DNA of 64,000 nt from Heterohyrax brucei (GCA_028571685.1 CM053143.1:154622329-154686328); one strand, 5' to 3'. Shown: positions 21,110 through 32,085, counted from the stretch's first letter. The notes: generated by a model from the sequence alone, not told the origin. A program made the numbers and translations.

Positions 21110-21250
21110 AGCAGGACAACTAACAGCATCTTTAAAAGACAGTTGAACAATATGATGAATACAATTAGTGTCAATGAACTGTACATGTGAAGACTGTTGA
21201 AATGTCACGGTTGTGTTTCATATCTATTTTCCACATTTTGTTTTTAAAAG
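21110..21250 (+). repeat. Possible old LINE 3' end
   Basis: CAATGAACTGTACATGTGAA followed by an AT-rich TTTTCCACATTTTG stretch resembles the common 3' ends of old L1-like elements. Weak. Confidence 0.25.
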
Positions 21251-21337
21251 GGTTGGAGACCAGGTCTGAATGTACAAATGATTTCTCATACTTTATATTT
21301 TTTTTCAGGTACATTGACCTGGTTTACGTCCCTACAT

Positions 21338-21537
21338 GGCACAAACAATTTGCTCACGGCTACTAACTTAAGGGTGGTGATTCAAACTCACTGAGCAGTG
21401 CTGCAGACGAGAGGCCTGGCTATCTTCTTCCCTAGAAATTACAGCCAAGAAAACCCTATGAAGCACGTTCTACTCTGCAGCTCCTGGGGCCTCCATGATA
21501 GGAACTGACTCAACCGCAGTGGACTTGGTTTCTGTTT
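21338..21537 (+). mobile_element. AfroSINE-related SINE, long subtype
   Basis: GGCACAAACAATTTGCTCAC, AATTACAGCCAAGAAAACCC, GTTCTACTCTGCAGCTCCTG and tail GAACTGACTCAACCGCAGTG. Confidence 0.8.
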
Positions 21538-21631
21538 TTCTGACCTGCCTTGGCTCCAGAGTACTTCCCAAGGCCTCTTCTCAAACTTGAAAGTTTGTCC
21601 AATTCCCTGTTAGCTCTCACTGTCTGCTATG

Positions 21632-21799
21632 TAAACCCTGGTGGTGTAGTGGTTAAGTGCAACAGCTGCGAACCACAAGGTTGGCAGCTGGAATCCTCCA
21701 GGTGCCCCTTGGAAACTCTATGGGGCAGCTCTACTCTGTCTACAAGGTCACTGTGAGTCAGAATCGACTCGAAGACAGTGGCTTTGGATTTTGGTTTGG
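21632..21799 (+). mobile_element. AfroSINE-like SINE
   Basis: AAACCCTGGTGGTGTAGTGG through GAATCGACTCGAAGACAGTG and a TTTGG-rich tail. Among the least diverged copies here. Confidence 0.92.
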
Positions 21800-22094
21800 T
21801 CACTTTGTTGTTTGACTTGACGAAAATATCATTGGAACCAACCAAGCAATGACAGAGTGGACGCAGTGGAATGTCTCCCACAAAATAGAGAATTCCAAGC
21901 TGAATATGCAATTGACTTGGCAGTCAGAGGCAAACCTAATTACTGCCAGTAATGGTAATGATTCTCCAATCTGGATGGCAGATTACACCCCCGGTCAATT
22001 ATACCCAAACTTCTGGAAGCGGCTCCCAGATGTTACACATTGTTAAAATTCCAGGTAATACCAATAAGCAGCCAAGTTTGTACAGCAACGAGCA

Positions 22095-22768
22095 AGATCA
22101 AGGTGGTTCTCAGCCCCTGCACGATAGAATCCCCAGCGAAGTTTTTGTATAACTATGGCAGGAAGATGCAACATGATGTTAAAGGAAAAACGATTGAAGC
22201 TATCAATCCACAATCAATGCCCACAGAAGCAGCACTTAAGAAATCAAACAACATGTTGCACTGGGCAAATCTCTTACAAAAGACCTCTTTAAGGTATTAA
22301 AAAAACAAAGATGTCCCTGAGAAGTTGTGCTTGATTCAAGCCACAGTATTTTCCATCAACTAATGTGCATCTAAAAGTTGGACAAGGATAAGGAAGACCA
22401 AAGAACTGATGCACGTGAATTACAGTCCTGGTGAAGAACACTGAAAAGTCCACAGACTGCTAAGAAGGAACAGAGCCGTCTGGTGAGAAATACAGCTAGA
22501 ACACTCCTCAGAAGAGAGGACAGTGAGACTTTGTCTCAAGGACTTCCGACATGTTCCTAGTAGAGACTGGTAGAAGGACACCATGCTTGGTCAAGCAGAG
22601 ATCAGTGAGAAAGAGGGAGACCCCGCGGAGATGGACCATCACCGTGGTTACAAGCATGGGCTCCACCGTAACGACCGTGAGGGGGGCGAAGGACTGGGCA
22701 GTGTCTCATTCCGTTGTGCATGGGGTCACTAGGAAGTGGAACCCATTGGAGGGCACCCAATAACACCA
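22095..22768 (+). mobile_element. RTE LINE fragment: RT C-terminal part and 3' end
   Basis: ACGATTGAAGCTATCAATCC, CAAATCTCTTACAAAAGACC and AAGGTATT follow the region after the RT core. TCAAGGACTTCCGACATGTT and GACACCATGCTTGGTCAAG match the LTYFGHVVRR and DIMLG part. Near 22640-22760 the frame gives TITVVTSMGSTVTTVRGAKDW and SVVHGVTRKWNPLEGTQ, the family's C-terminus. It ends AATAACACCACCACC. 5' truncated, with many breaks. Confidence 0.8.
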
Positions 22769-23005
22769 CCACCCTGGAGGGCAGCTGCACCCTCAGGCCA
22801 GTAACAGACTCTCAGGGGCTGGGCCTGGGCATCAATATGGCACTGCCCTTAGACTACTCTATGTGACCTCAGCCCTGAGCTATCACGGCTCTAAGCTTTG
22901 GGGCACCTTTCTCAAACTAATTCAAGCCCCACACTGCCTGGTCCCTCAGGAGCTGGCAAGGTCATCTGCTGGGGCTCCCCAAGCAGCAACCAGGACCCAT
23001 GTGCC
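22769..23005. other. No gene or clear repeat recognised
   Basis: Moderately GC-rich DNA leading into a minisatellite. Confidence 0.3.
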
Positions 23006-23095
23006 CACGCAGCTCCGTGACTCAACCGGGATCCAGGTGCTCACGCATCTCCGTGACTCAACCAGGATCCAGGAGCTCACCCATCTCCGTGAGTC
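23006..23095. repeat. 36-bp minisatellite, about 2.5 units
   Basis: Units begin at 23006, 23042 and 23078 with CACGCAGCTCCGTGACTCA, CACGCATCTCCGTGACTCA and CACCCATCTCCGTGAGTCA. Because 36 is a multiple of three, the plus frame at 22863-23231 stays open and repeats a 12-residue unit (THLRDST-IQ-L). This does not by itself indicate a gene. Confidence 0.85.
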
Positions 23096-24008
23096 ATGCC
23101 TTTGCAATCTTCACCATGCCAGTGGCCAGTGCAGTACCAGGAGGGCATCCTGGGTCACTCCTGCCACCCAGTGTAGCCTCTTTTGTGTGACATCAGGTGG
23201 CAGAGTAGTACTGATAGCTGATTTGGAGTGACTCGCAGAGCAACTCACTCATGTCTGGAGCAGGAAGCTTTTGGCGTTCTGGGCTACTGACGGTCCACAG
23301 AGGATACTGCTTGAGTTGGACATGTGGGCCCTGGGTGGCTCCCACCCACTGGCATTCAGACCATGGTGTCCCCTCTGTTCCATGGCACTGAAGACTGTGA
23401 AGACGGGGCAGTGGCTTTGATCCTGTCCTTTCTCTTCCCCTCGTCTTCACCCTGTCGCTGGCATCCAGCGCAGCTAGCCACTCCCCTCGGGCTCTGCATC
23501 ACTGGTCAGCACTCTCCCAGGTGGCTTCCACATTGTCACTCCTTAATGCCAAGGGGCCCTGCTGGTTAATGTCCTCTGTCTCTCACTAGTGTGCTAACTT
23601 CCTGCTGTCCCTGGTCCACCTTAAGCCGCACCTAACAAGAACATGCATTTCTTGCAGGAGTGGGACTGTCCTTCTCATCTTCCTGCAGGCCCCTCGCCTA
23701 TGCTCCCTGCTTGTAGCTGTGTGTGTGGAAGGCAGGGGTGCCATCATTTTGAAAGATTCATTCCAGAAATGCAATGATAACTGCCTGCAGAGTTTAAGGT
23801 GTGACTGGAAAATGTTCCACATTTATGCTACATAATTCCATGCAGTAAATTCAATATGATCAAAAAATAATTATCTTTCATATGTTCCCGCACACGCTAG
23901 AAAGTCATGATCAGGCAGAAAGCACAGTAACAACCTTCCAGAGAGCCATGGGAAATCAGGCCACTCCTGCAGCAGCTTAGATGAGGCAACGTCACCAGTA
24001 ACAACGTA
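23096..24008. other. No gene or clear repeat recognised
   Basis: Single-copy-looking; several short open frames but no domain. Confidence 0.35.
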
Positions 24009-24009
24009 C

Positions 24010-24212
24010 CCATCACTGTCCATTTGATTCCAGTTCATGGCAACTCCACAGGCATCAGAGTAGAACTGAACTTCATACCATCTACAGTAGCTAACTTTTC
24101 AGAAATACGTTGCCAGGCCTTTCTTCCAGAGCACCTCTGAGTGGACTCCGGCCACCAAGCTTTTGTTTGCAACCAAGAGCTTTAACAGTTTGCACCACCC
24201 AGGGTCTCCAGG
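24010..24212 (-). mobile_element. AfroSINE-related SINE, TTTTCAGAAAT subtype
   Basis: TTTGATTCCAGTTCATGGCA, CAGAGTAGAACTGAACTTC, TTGCCAGGCCTTTCTTCC and GCACCACCCAGGG. Confidence 0.8.
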
Positions 24213-24257
24213 AATGGTGAAACAAGCCCTAAATTAATGGTAGTAGGTGAAGGCAGG

Positions 24258-24421
24258 GAAACCCTAGTGTCACAGTGGTCCTGTGCTGTGGCTGCTCACC
24301 AAAATGTCAGCTGTTTGAATCTACCAGCTGCTCTTTGGAAACTCTATGGGGCAGTTCTACTCTGTCCTATAGGGTCCCCTATGAGCCAGAATTGACTCGA
24401 CAGCCATGGGTTTGGGTTTTG
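24258..24421 (+). mobile_element. AfroSINE-like SINE
   Basis: GGAAACCCTAGTGTCACAGT, GGGGCAGTTCTACTCTGTCC and GAATTGACTCGACAGCCATG. Confidence 0.9.
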
Positions 24422-25449
24422 GAGCAGAAGGCAGAGACAAAAAGGTTTGTTCTGTTTCAATACCAACAGGTCCTGAAGAGTCATGGCACTGTACAAACAA
24501 CATAGCGACAGGTGACTTTCAGCAGGAGACATGAAATCAGCCAGCAGTGCTGCAGATGACAACAAGGAACACAAAGAGATGGTTCTTGAATTTGAACCAG
24601 AAAAGACAGTGCTTGGACCCAACCAACAATCTTCATGTGCATTGACAGGAGAAAAAACAAATGTGTAAATAACTCTTCTCTCGTACACGGACCCATAAAC
24701 ACTTTGTAATGCATGTTTTAATCAAATTGCTTTTATACTTAGAGGCCCCAACACAAAAATTGTTACCCCAGGCCTTACACACGCTAGGGGTGGCCTACAG
24801 AGCATCTTGAGTAGGGTCTCAAAATTCCCCAAGTGACACCAGTTTGGTACCCAGGGATGGCAGCATATGAGCCAGTGCCTGTGTTTCCATTTTCAGCTAG
24901 CAACTGAGAAATGTTACAGGAAACTTCCTCAAAGGAATCCAGCGGAAGGTGAATGTCATGGAAGAATTGGGAGGTGTTAGAAACTCTTTCTCCGAATTGC
25001 CCCTTTTTGAAAGTGCTTAATGCTGCCACCTGAAACACCATCTCCTCAACGAATGTTTCCAGTCGCCATGGGTAGTGAGAGGATAGCTAGGTTGGTTTTG
25101 TGTCCCTTCCCAGACTCCTTTTCACTCCCTTGTTCATTTTAGCCCATCCAGTTGAGAAGAGGTAATTATATTAAAGCACCCATCAACTTAAATGCTCTGT
25201 TTTTAGCATCAAAGTAGCTTTTTCTCTTTAATTAATTACTAAACCTGAGTTCTCCCTGACAAAGTCTAAGAAAACCTTAGAATTAAGAGCCATGAAGGAG
25301 TTGAGTTGAACAAGAGAGCTTCTGGGGTACAAAAGTGAGCTCTTGCCAAAAGATACAGTGTGCCTACCAGACTCTAAAGTCCTTAGGGGCAAAGACTGCT
25401 CCTCACAGCTCAGAAACCAAAAAACAAAATAAAGCAAAACAAACCAAAT
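24422..25449. other. No gene or clear repeat recognised
   Basis: About 1 kb of single-copy-looking DNA with open frames up to 114 codons and no recognised domain. Confidence 0.35.
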
Positions 25450-25600
25450 AAACCAGTTTCCGTGGAGTGTGTTCCAACTTATGGCAACCTCATGGGTTTC
25501 AGAGTGAAACTGTGTTCCCCAGGATTTTCAGTGGCTATTTTTCAGATGTGGGTTGCCAGACCTTTCTTCTGAGGTGCTCCTGGTTGGACTTGAACTAGGG
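25450..25600 (-). mobile_element. AfroSINE-related SINE fragment
   Basis: AAACCAGTTTCCGTGGAGTG, GGATTTTCAGTGGCTATTTT, CCAGACCTTTCTTCTGAGGT and TTGGACTTGAACTAGGGC. The head side is lost. Confidence 0.7.
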
Positions 25601-25769
25601 CTTTGAAATAGTTCATTCTGGTTCAACCCCCTGCTGAGAATTTTTCTACTGGAGATACTAAATCACTGCCTATATGTCAACAAAATCTCTACCTGATTCT
25701 TATGCATACATAATCACCTGGGGATCTTACTAAAATATACATGTAAAATTATCTGAAATACCTACACTA

Positions 25770-26009
25770 AAAGACACATTTTGAAGCCAGAAAGACCTAA
25801 GTTTACACCAATCGCTCATTGAAGGAGCTTCAGTAAGACACTAAAGTGTCCCTAAGCCTAAATTTATTCATCTGCAAAATGGGTGCAGTCTCCTATCCAG
25901 GTAGATGTAACACATGAACGAGATAGTGTCTTTAAACTCCTTTATTAAAGTGACTGACACAAAGTGAGTCTCAAAAAGCAGAAACAATCATTAGCATCAC
26001 TCTTACCCC
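25770..26009 (+). mobile_element. MIR SINE relic (source-like copy of a duplicated block)
   Basis: TTCATCTGCAAAATGGGTGC is the MIR core, followed by ACGAGATAGTGTCTTTAAA and TTATTAAAGTGACTGACACA. Bases 25858-26009 have a clear partner at 26742-26891 that shares non-consensus MIR features (GGGTGCAGTCTCCT and TCTTACCC). Confidence 0.75.
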
Positions 26010-26406
26010 AGCATGGTTACTCTGGGGACATCTTTCTGAGCTCAGGATTTCACAACAATAAAGACACAGACTGGATTAACAGAAAAGGGCTGAGACACAT
26101 AAATGTAAATGAATACCTTCCACAACAATGCTCGGCTTAAATGGGATCAGTCACCTGGTGGTTAGATGTTCCCAACGTCCCCAGGGTGAGACAGTTCTGC
26201 TCAGGAATTCAGCCTGATTTCCTGGTTCAAAAATCACACCTGTGAAACCCTATCCAGGTGGGAAATTCTTCTGGTTGACTCTCCTGAAACCCTGGTTCAT
26301 TTTCAAGTTATTTCTCTGGGTCACCCTGAGGTCATCTCCTTAATTAGTAAAGTAGCCGACGGAGACCAAAGTCCCAGGAACTGAACTGCATAACCTTTGC
26401 CTACCA

Positions 26407-26632
26407 GCCTGTAATAATACCTGCCCTGTGCTGAGGACTCACTGTGTACCAGGCACCATGCAGACAGCTTTATGTACATCCGTTTACTTCATTCTCTAAC
26501 AGCCCTCCCCAGGAGCAGCTCTGACAATCTCCCTTTAGAGATAGGGAATCTTAGGCTTGGCCAAGTGCAGTCATCTGTCTGAGATCATCAAGTCAGCATC
26601 AAGGTCTTTCAGAGCCAGTGTCTCAGCTGTTA
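26407..26632 (-). mobile_element. MIR SINE relic
   Basis: Minus-strand MIR: GTGTACCAGGCACCATGCAG and a following ACATCCGTTTACTTCATTC, then the B-box side. Confidence 0.65.
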
Positions 26633-26715
26633 CCAGTAATCTCCTATTCATCTCTATCAGTGTGTATAGGAGAACAAAAAGTATTTAAAAAAACTCTCAT
26701 TTTGCTCACCTGCTA

Positions 26716-26745
26716 ACCATGGTGGTAAAGTGCTATGGCTGCTAA
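26716..26745 (+). mobile_element. AfroSINE-like SINE, left part
   Basis: CATGGTGGTAAAGTGCTATG and GCTGCTAA, the tRNA-like head. It stops where a MIR block begins and resumes at 26892. Confidence 0.75.
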
Positions 26746-26891
26746 ATTTATTCACCTGCAAAATGGGTGCAGTCTCCTCTCCAGATAGATTTAAGACATA
26801 AATGAGATGGTGTCTGTCAAGCGCTTATTAAACAGACTAACATAAAGTGAGCCTGAATAAACAGAAACGATTATCAGCATCATTCTTACCC
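26742..26891 (+). repeat. MIR-derived block duplicated from 25858-26009
   Basis: About 150 bases aligning end to end with 25858-26009 at roughly 80-85 percent identity by eye. Both start CTAAATTTATTCA and end CTTACCC. It sits between the two halves of a SINE. Simple MIR retrotransposition is unlikely because MIR ceased activity long before AfroSINE arose. Confidence 0.75.
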
Positions 26892-27003
26892 TAAACGGTC
26901 AGCAGTTCAAATCCTCCAGGTAATTCTTGGAAACGCTCTGGGTCTCCTCTGTCCTGTTGGGTCACTGTGAGTCTGAATCCACCTGATGAATGGGTTTTGT
27001 TTT
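26892..27003 (+). mobile_element. AfroSINE-like SINE, right part
   Basis: AAACGGTCAGCAGTTCAAAT and GAGTCTGAATCCACCTGATG complete the SINE begun at 26716. Confidence 0.75.
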
Positions 27004-27441
27004 AAGCACAACAGTCTCATTACAAATCAAGCCCCAACCTACTCTAGGCTCTCCAGAACACTCCTCTGGCCCTTTTCACTGCTCATCATTGCTTGCTCAG
27101 TGTCAACTCAGGATTCCTTCCAGTCTCTTAAGAAAAAAACAGCAGCAAGATTTAGTAACTTGTTTAAATCTCTTTCAACCGGGGTAAACAATCGCCTCCT
27201 CTGGGCACCTGGTTAGAGCAAGAGTGCCATCTGGTGGATGACCTGGGTCATTGCCTATATGTTCTTTGGGCAAAGGGGAGCAGGTTAAGCATGCTGGGTC
27301 AAGTTTCAGGGACACAAGAGTGTTCACACTGGCTGGGACTATTCCTGGACAGCGAAAAGAACTAACTCAGCAGTGTGCACTGAAAGTACACCGAAATTCT
27401 AAAGTATTGCTCAAGTACACGTTTGGGACTTCCAAAAAAAA

Positions 27442-27601
27442 AAAAAACAACTTGTAGCCACCGAGTCAATTCCAACTCGCAGCAACCTCTAGGACAGAGC
27501 AGAACTGCCCCATAGAGTTTCCAAGGAGCACGTGGTGCATTCAAACTGCTGTCCTTTTGTTTAGCGGCTGTAGCACTTAACCACTAGCCACCAGAGTTTC
27601 T
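27442..27601 (-). mobile_element. AfroSINE-like SINE
   Basis: CACCGAGTCAATTCCAACTC, AGAACTGCCCCATAGAGTTT and GTCCTTTTGTTTAGCGGCTG. It follows an A-rich tract at 27433-27447. Confidence 0.9.
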
Positions 27602-27702
27602 TGGAATGTCAAGGGCATGCATTTCTTGGCTCAAATGCCCCGGGCCAGGATTAGGGTGAGATGAGCAACATAATTTCATTCAAGGGCAAGGCTGCGGTCA
27701 GC

Positions 27703-27704
27703 CT

Positions 27705-27735
<31 letters not shown>

Positions 27736-27736
27736 T
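27703..27736. repeat. TTTA microsatellite
   Basis: About eight ATTT units in a row. Confidence 0.95.
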
Positions 27737-28842
27737 AATTGCTGTGTCATGTATTTTGCATTAATATTCATTTTTTAAATTTCATTAAAGTATTCTTTAT
27801 TTTTGATTATTGGGTTTTTTGGCATCTCCTGACATTCTGCCCCCAAGACAAGTGCCTCATTTTTCTTGCCCCACCACGGGCCCTAGAAGCCCTTGGTCAC
27901 TCCCCTGTGTCTCTGCCGTTACTCTTTCCCATTTGAGAATGATCTTGCTCTGCCTCTAGCTTTGCCACAGCCCTTCCTACTCCACTGGTCCAACTCACAT
28001 CAAAACAAAGAATACAAACCGGCGTGCACACTCGAGAGTAACTTATGAATAACCTGGCAAGAATGCTGCCCATCACTGATCTCATCACAGATGACACTCC
28101 TGCAGCAAGAAGCTGATGTGCCAAAGCTAAAAGCTGCCTCCACTTTTGCCAGGCCCAGACCACCAGGGTCAAAGCAAGTCTGGAAGAAAGGCCCTTGTCA
28201 ACACTGCCTGCCCTCACCTGAACTCAGCCAGGGCGAGCTGAAAGTCTCCCCTGTAACCTCTAGCTTAGCTTCTCCCAGAGTACCTAAACTTGATCCCCAC
28301 ATGCAGGGGTGGACTAACCAGTAAGCATGGGGCACACGTGTTCACATTAAGCAAGGCATGCACGAGTTTACCTGTGTTTACTTACTAATTGGTAGTGCCC
28401 AGTTTCACATAAATCTCAGCACATCTTTCATCAACAATAAAGACACAGACATGATCAAAAGCAGGATGAAACTCATTTGAAATTGGGCACTACAGATTAG
28501 TAATTAAACATGGGTAAACCCATGTGTACCTTGCTTTTAGGGTACTCCATTCCTGGCCACATCAGGCCAGGTCACCACAGAGCTTTACATCTGGACTTGT
28601 TTTTTCCTCTCGCCTGACTCACAGCCCAATACAAAGTCAAGAATTCTTTACCTAAGAGTGTATGAGTGAGCTTGAAGGGGAGCACTTCCCAAAACTAACT
28701 GCCTGCAATTTTATGCAAAAAATATTTTCTGGGAAGATGGTTCATAACTTCTCATTCTCCGGGGACTCATTGGCTCACTGAAAAGTTCCAGTCACAAAAG
28801 TCATCTGAAAGTTTAGGCTTTATCAAAAGTCTCTGAAAGAAA
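27737..28842. other. No gene or clear repeat recognised
   Basis: About 1.1 kb with open frames up to 106 codons and no domain. GTGCCCAGTTTCACATAAAT near 28396 and AATTGGGCACTACAGATTAG near 28482 look loosely inverted around a short spacer. Confidence 0.3.
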
Positions 28843-28844
28843 TA

Positions 28845-29147
28845 TGGGGGTAGTGGTAGTTCAGTGGTGGATTTCTTATCTTCTGTGTAGGAGGAGACTG
28901 GGTTTGATTTGCAGCCAACATACTTTATGCAGCCACCTCCTTCTGTCACTGGAAGCTTGCCTGTAGCCAGGAAGCTGAACAAGTCTCACTGGCATTTCTA
29001 GACTAAGGTAGACCAGAAGGAAGGGCCTGGGGATCTACTTCTGAAAATCAGTCAACGGAAACACTGCGGATCTCAACAGTTTGTTCCTTCTGTCATGCAC
29101 AGGATCCCTAGGAGTCAGGGCCAATTTGAAGGCAGCTAATGATGGCA
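28845..29147 (+). mobile_element. tRNA-Gly-headed SINE with RTE-derived body
   Basis: Head: GGGGGTAGTGGTAGTTCAGT, then a B-box-like GGGTTTGATTTGCAGCC, as in tRNA-Gly. The body has CTAGACTAAGGTAGACCAGA and CTACTTCTGAAAATCAGTCA, as in the RTE 5' UTR. The end, TGTCATGCACAGGATCCCTA and AGGAGTCAGGGCC, is the RTE 3' tail. This copy shows all three parts in order. Confidence 0.75.
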
Positions 29148-29171
29148 GAATGCAAGACATGAAACAAACAA

Positions 29172-29363
29172 AAAGACCTACTGCTGTCAATTCTGACTTG
29201 CAGCAACCTTACAGGACAGAGTAGAAGTGCCCCATGGGGTTTCCAAGGCTTTAAATCCTCATAGAAGATTTATATCTTTACCCTGCAGAGTGGCTGGTAG
29301 CTTCAAACTGTCAACCTTTTGATTAGTGTCTGAGCTCTTTAACCTTAGTCACACCAGGGCTTC
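29172..29363 (-). mobile_element. AfroSINE-like SINE, long subtype
   Basis: GACCTACTGCTGTCAATTCT, AGAAGTGCCCCATGGGGTTT, CTGCAGAGTGGCTGGTAGC and a head near TCAACCTTTTGATTAGTGTC. Confidence 0.8.
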
Positions 29364-29394
29364 TTATACAAGATATAGCACCAAGAAAAACGGT

Positions 29395-30216
29395 CCCTAG
29401 AGCAACTTCACTGGACTTCACCATAAACTGAAAGCTCTTCTCATCTCAACACAATATTGCAAGGATAGAGTAGCAGGGGTTGGGTTCTAGGGACCATGCC
29501 TTCAAGGGACATCGAGGCCAACTGGCATAACTATTGCAAAGAGAGTCTTCTGCACCCGATGTTGGTGCCTGGGGTCTTAAAAGCTATCAAGCTGCCGTCT
29601 GAGGTACACCAAATTGCCCCAACTCATTTGGTACAGACAATGACTGAGAACAACAAAGACATGAGGAAAAAAGAGCTCAGGAGACAGAAGGACCCATGTG
29701 AATGTGAGACTATATCAACATGCGACAAGAAGAACCAGATGGTGCCCAACTACCACCAAAGACAGCCATGATGGGGCACACAATGTTGAGTCCCTGTGGC
29801 ATCACGAGAAAAAGAGGGGTACAGCTCAGGAACTCCACTAAAAGACCAATAATGATGGTCTGATGGCCTGGAGGATCCCCTGAGAGAACGGCCCCTAGAC
29901 CTGCTGTTGCCCCTTACCAGAAAACACTACTGAGGTCAACTCTTTGGACCTGGGGACACAGTGTGACCATATGGTGTGTGTACTTTATGGTTCTACACAT
30001 TTATAGGATTCAGTCCTAGTCGTCTCTTTCTAGATGGGAGAGAAGAGGGTAGAAACGAGGCAACAGGAACTGATTAAGGGGACACGACAAGTATAGAATG
30101 GAACCGAGGGGTGTGCTGTCGCTGGGCAAGGAGAGCAGAAGCAGCTGCAGATAGGTGGGCATGCAAAATTGATTTCAATTGTATATTTCATTTAATCGCA
30201 AAGAAAAAAGAAAACA
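29395..30216 (+). mobile_element. L1 3' UTR, 5' truncated
   Basis: CTGGCATAACTATTGCAAAG, GCCTGGGGTCTTAAAAGCTA, GAACCAGATGGTGCCCAACT, GACCAATAATGATGGTCTG and GGGGTGTGCTGTCGCTGGG follow, in order, the 3' UTR of the lineage L1. It ends in an A-rich tail near 30199-30216. No ORF2 coding sequence remains. Confidence 0.7.
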
Positions 30217-30479
30217 AAAATCATCCCATGCTGGCAGGTGAAACAAGTATCAGTGGCTTGTCCTCTGGTATCTAAACAGTTTTGGGTGACCCTGATACAA
30301 AGACCCAAGCTTTTGTCAGTTTTCAAAGAAAGGACAAAATTCTCTCTCTTGATGTTCTGGAATGTCAGCTGGATGTTAACAGCCAAGAAGTCCACATTTC
30401 CTTTCCTGCCTTTTCCTTTCTGTGTCAAATCTTTTTTCAGCCTCACCATGGTTTCTCAGACAGCATTCTCTTGCAAGGC

Positions 30480-30730
30480 CTAGACTTTCCTCTGGAATTC
30501 CCTTCTACCCTTGGGCATCCCTTATTCATCCCTGGAGATCTGGCTCACATGTCATCTTTCTCAACATTTCCAGGCAGGGCTGAGTACCTTGTACATAGAC
30601 CTCCAACTTTTTTGGAGTTATTTGTAATACCTGCAAGACTGTAAGTCCATGAGAGCAGGAAATCCCATCTTACTCAGTTCTGCGTGCTCTGCATCTAGCA
30701 CGTATTCAATACATAAAAAAGGTTAGATGA
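30480..30730 (+). mobile_element. L2 LINE 3' end relic, interrupted
   Basis: CTGTAAGTCCATGAGAGCAG and CTGCATCTAGCACGTATTCA fit the plus-strand L2 3' end. It is split by the L1 insertion and resumes after 31286 with GTGAGTGAATGAATATGAG. Confidence 0.65.
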
Positions 30731-31286
30731 GCCCAAGAAACAGAAAGGGCCACATAATCCAGAGACCAGAAGAACTAGGTGGTGCCCGGCCACCACCAAT
30801 GACTGCTTTAACAGGGAATATAACATAGAGTCCATGAAATAGCAGGAAGAAAATGGAGTACAGAACACAAACTCTATTAAAAAGCCCAGACCTGATGGTC
30901 CAACAGACTGGAGGCTCCCCAGAAAGCATGATCCCTACCCCCTGACTCTGTTAGCCCAGAACTGAAAACCTTCCGAAAATCAACTTTTCACACAAAGATA
31001 GGACAAGACTATAAGATACCAAATGATACTGGCTAAGAGTGTGCTTCATTTCTTAAGGAGAGAGATGAGGCTAACTGGTCAGTTCCTGTCCAAAAATGAG
31101 ACCAGAGGGCTGAGGGGGACAGGAGTTAGCTGAATGGACACAGGAAGTACAAAGTGGAAAGGAGCAGTGTGCTGTCACAGGGTAGGGAGAGCAGTTAGAG
31201 TTACATAACAGTGTGTGTATGAGTTTTGCGATGACATTGACTTAGATTGTAAACTTTCACTTAAAGCACAATAAAAAAAAATTTTT
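30731..31286 (+). mobile_element. L1 3' UTR with target-site duplication
   Basis: AACAGAAAGGGCCACATAAT, AGAACTAGGTGGTGCCCGGC, CAATGACTGCTTTAACAGGG and the end TTTCACTTAAAGCACAATAA plus an A-run. Flanking direct repeats AAGGTTAGATGAG (about 30719-30731) and AAGGTTAGGTGAG (about 31290-31302) differ by one base. The insertion lies in an L2 3' end, a clean 5'-truncated L1 event. Confidence 0.8.
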
Positions 31287-31385
31287 TTTAAGGTTAGGTG
31301 AGTGAATGAATATGAGAATGAATGAACAAACACCTAAAACTCCATTTTCTTGTAATATCACTGGCTCTGTGTAAGTCTTGGTCAT

Positions 31386-31580
31386 AAACCCAGAATCCAG
31401 TTGCTGTTGAGCTGATTCTAACATGTGATCACCCCACGGACTGCAGAATAGAACTGCATTCCAGAGAGTTTTCAGGCTGTGACCCTTTAGGGGCAGATCA
31501 CCAGGTCTTTCTTCCCAAGTGTTTCTGGTTAGACTGGAATCACCCGCCTTTCATTTGGTAGTAGAGTGCCTAACTGCTGA
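31386..31580 (-). mobile_element. AfroSINE-related SINE, TTTTCAGGCTG subtype
   Basis: CCAGTTGCTGTTGAGCTGAT, AGAGTTTTCAGGCTGTGACC and CCAGGTCTTTCTTCCCAAGT. Diverged. Confidence 0.75.
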
Positions 31581-32070
31581 GGCTCACTTCATCCTGCATC
31601 TAATGATCACTGAAGGCAGAGCAAACAAATGCCTCCACCACCTCACGTACCTTCATTTCCTAAATGAGGAAAGTGAGATTTTGCCCCCAGACACCGGCAT
31701 ATTAGAGAGGCCAAGTGACTCAGAGTCAAGCTAACAGTCCCCCAGTCCTCAGGCAGTGCCTCCCTCAGGAGCCATACCCAGGCCAACTGCAAGAGCTCTC
31801 AGCAGCTGTGTTCTGAAAGCATGCTACCTCGTCCAGCCACTTTGCATTTTTGCTCTAGACATGCAGCTTTGCCTTGCTTTTCCTTTGTTCTGCTGCTTTC
31901 TACCGGTAGGAGGTCCCCTCCATGCATGCCCAGAGCATGCAGCCAGGAGACACAGAAGCAAATGAATTTACAAGAGAAACGAGCTGCTCACTAGCAAATG
32001 CCAATCTTCCTCCCAGTAGAGCCTGGAAAACAGATTCCTCTTTGTGACTCTTTATTATGAACCATACCCC
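31581..32070. other. No gene recognised
   Basis: Some MIR-like phrasing near 31655-31680 (CCTAAATGAGGAAAGTGAGA), otherwise single-copy-looking. Confidence 0.3.
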
Positions 32071-32085
32071 CCCCCCCAAAAAAAA

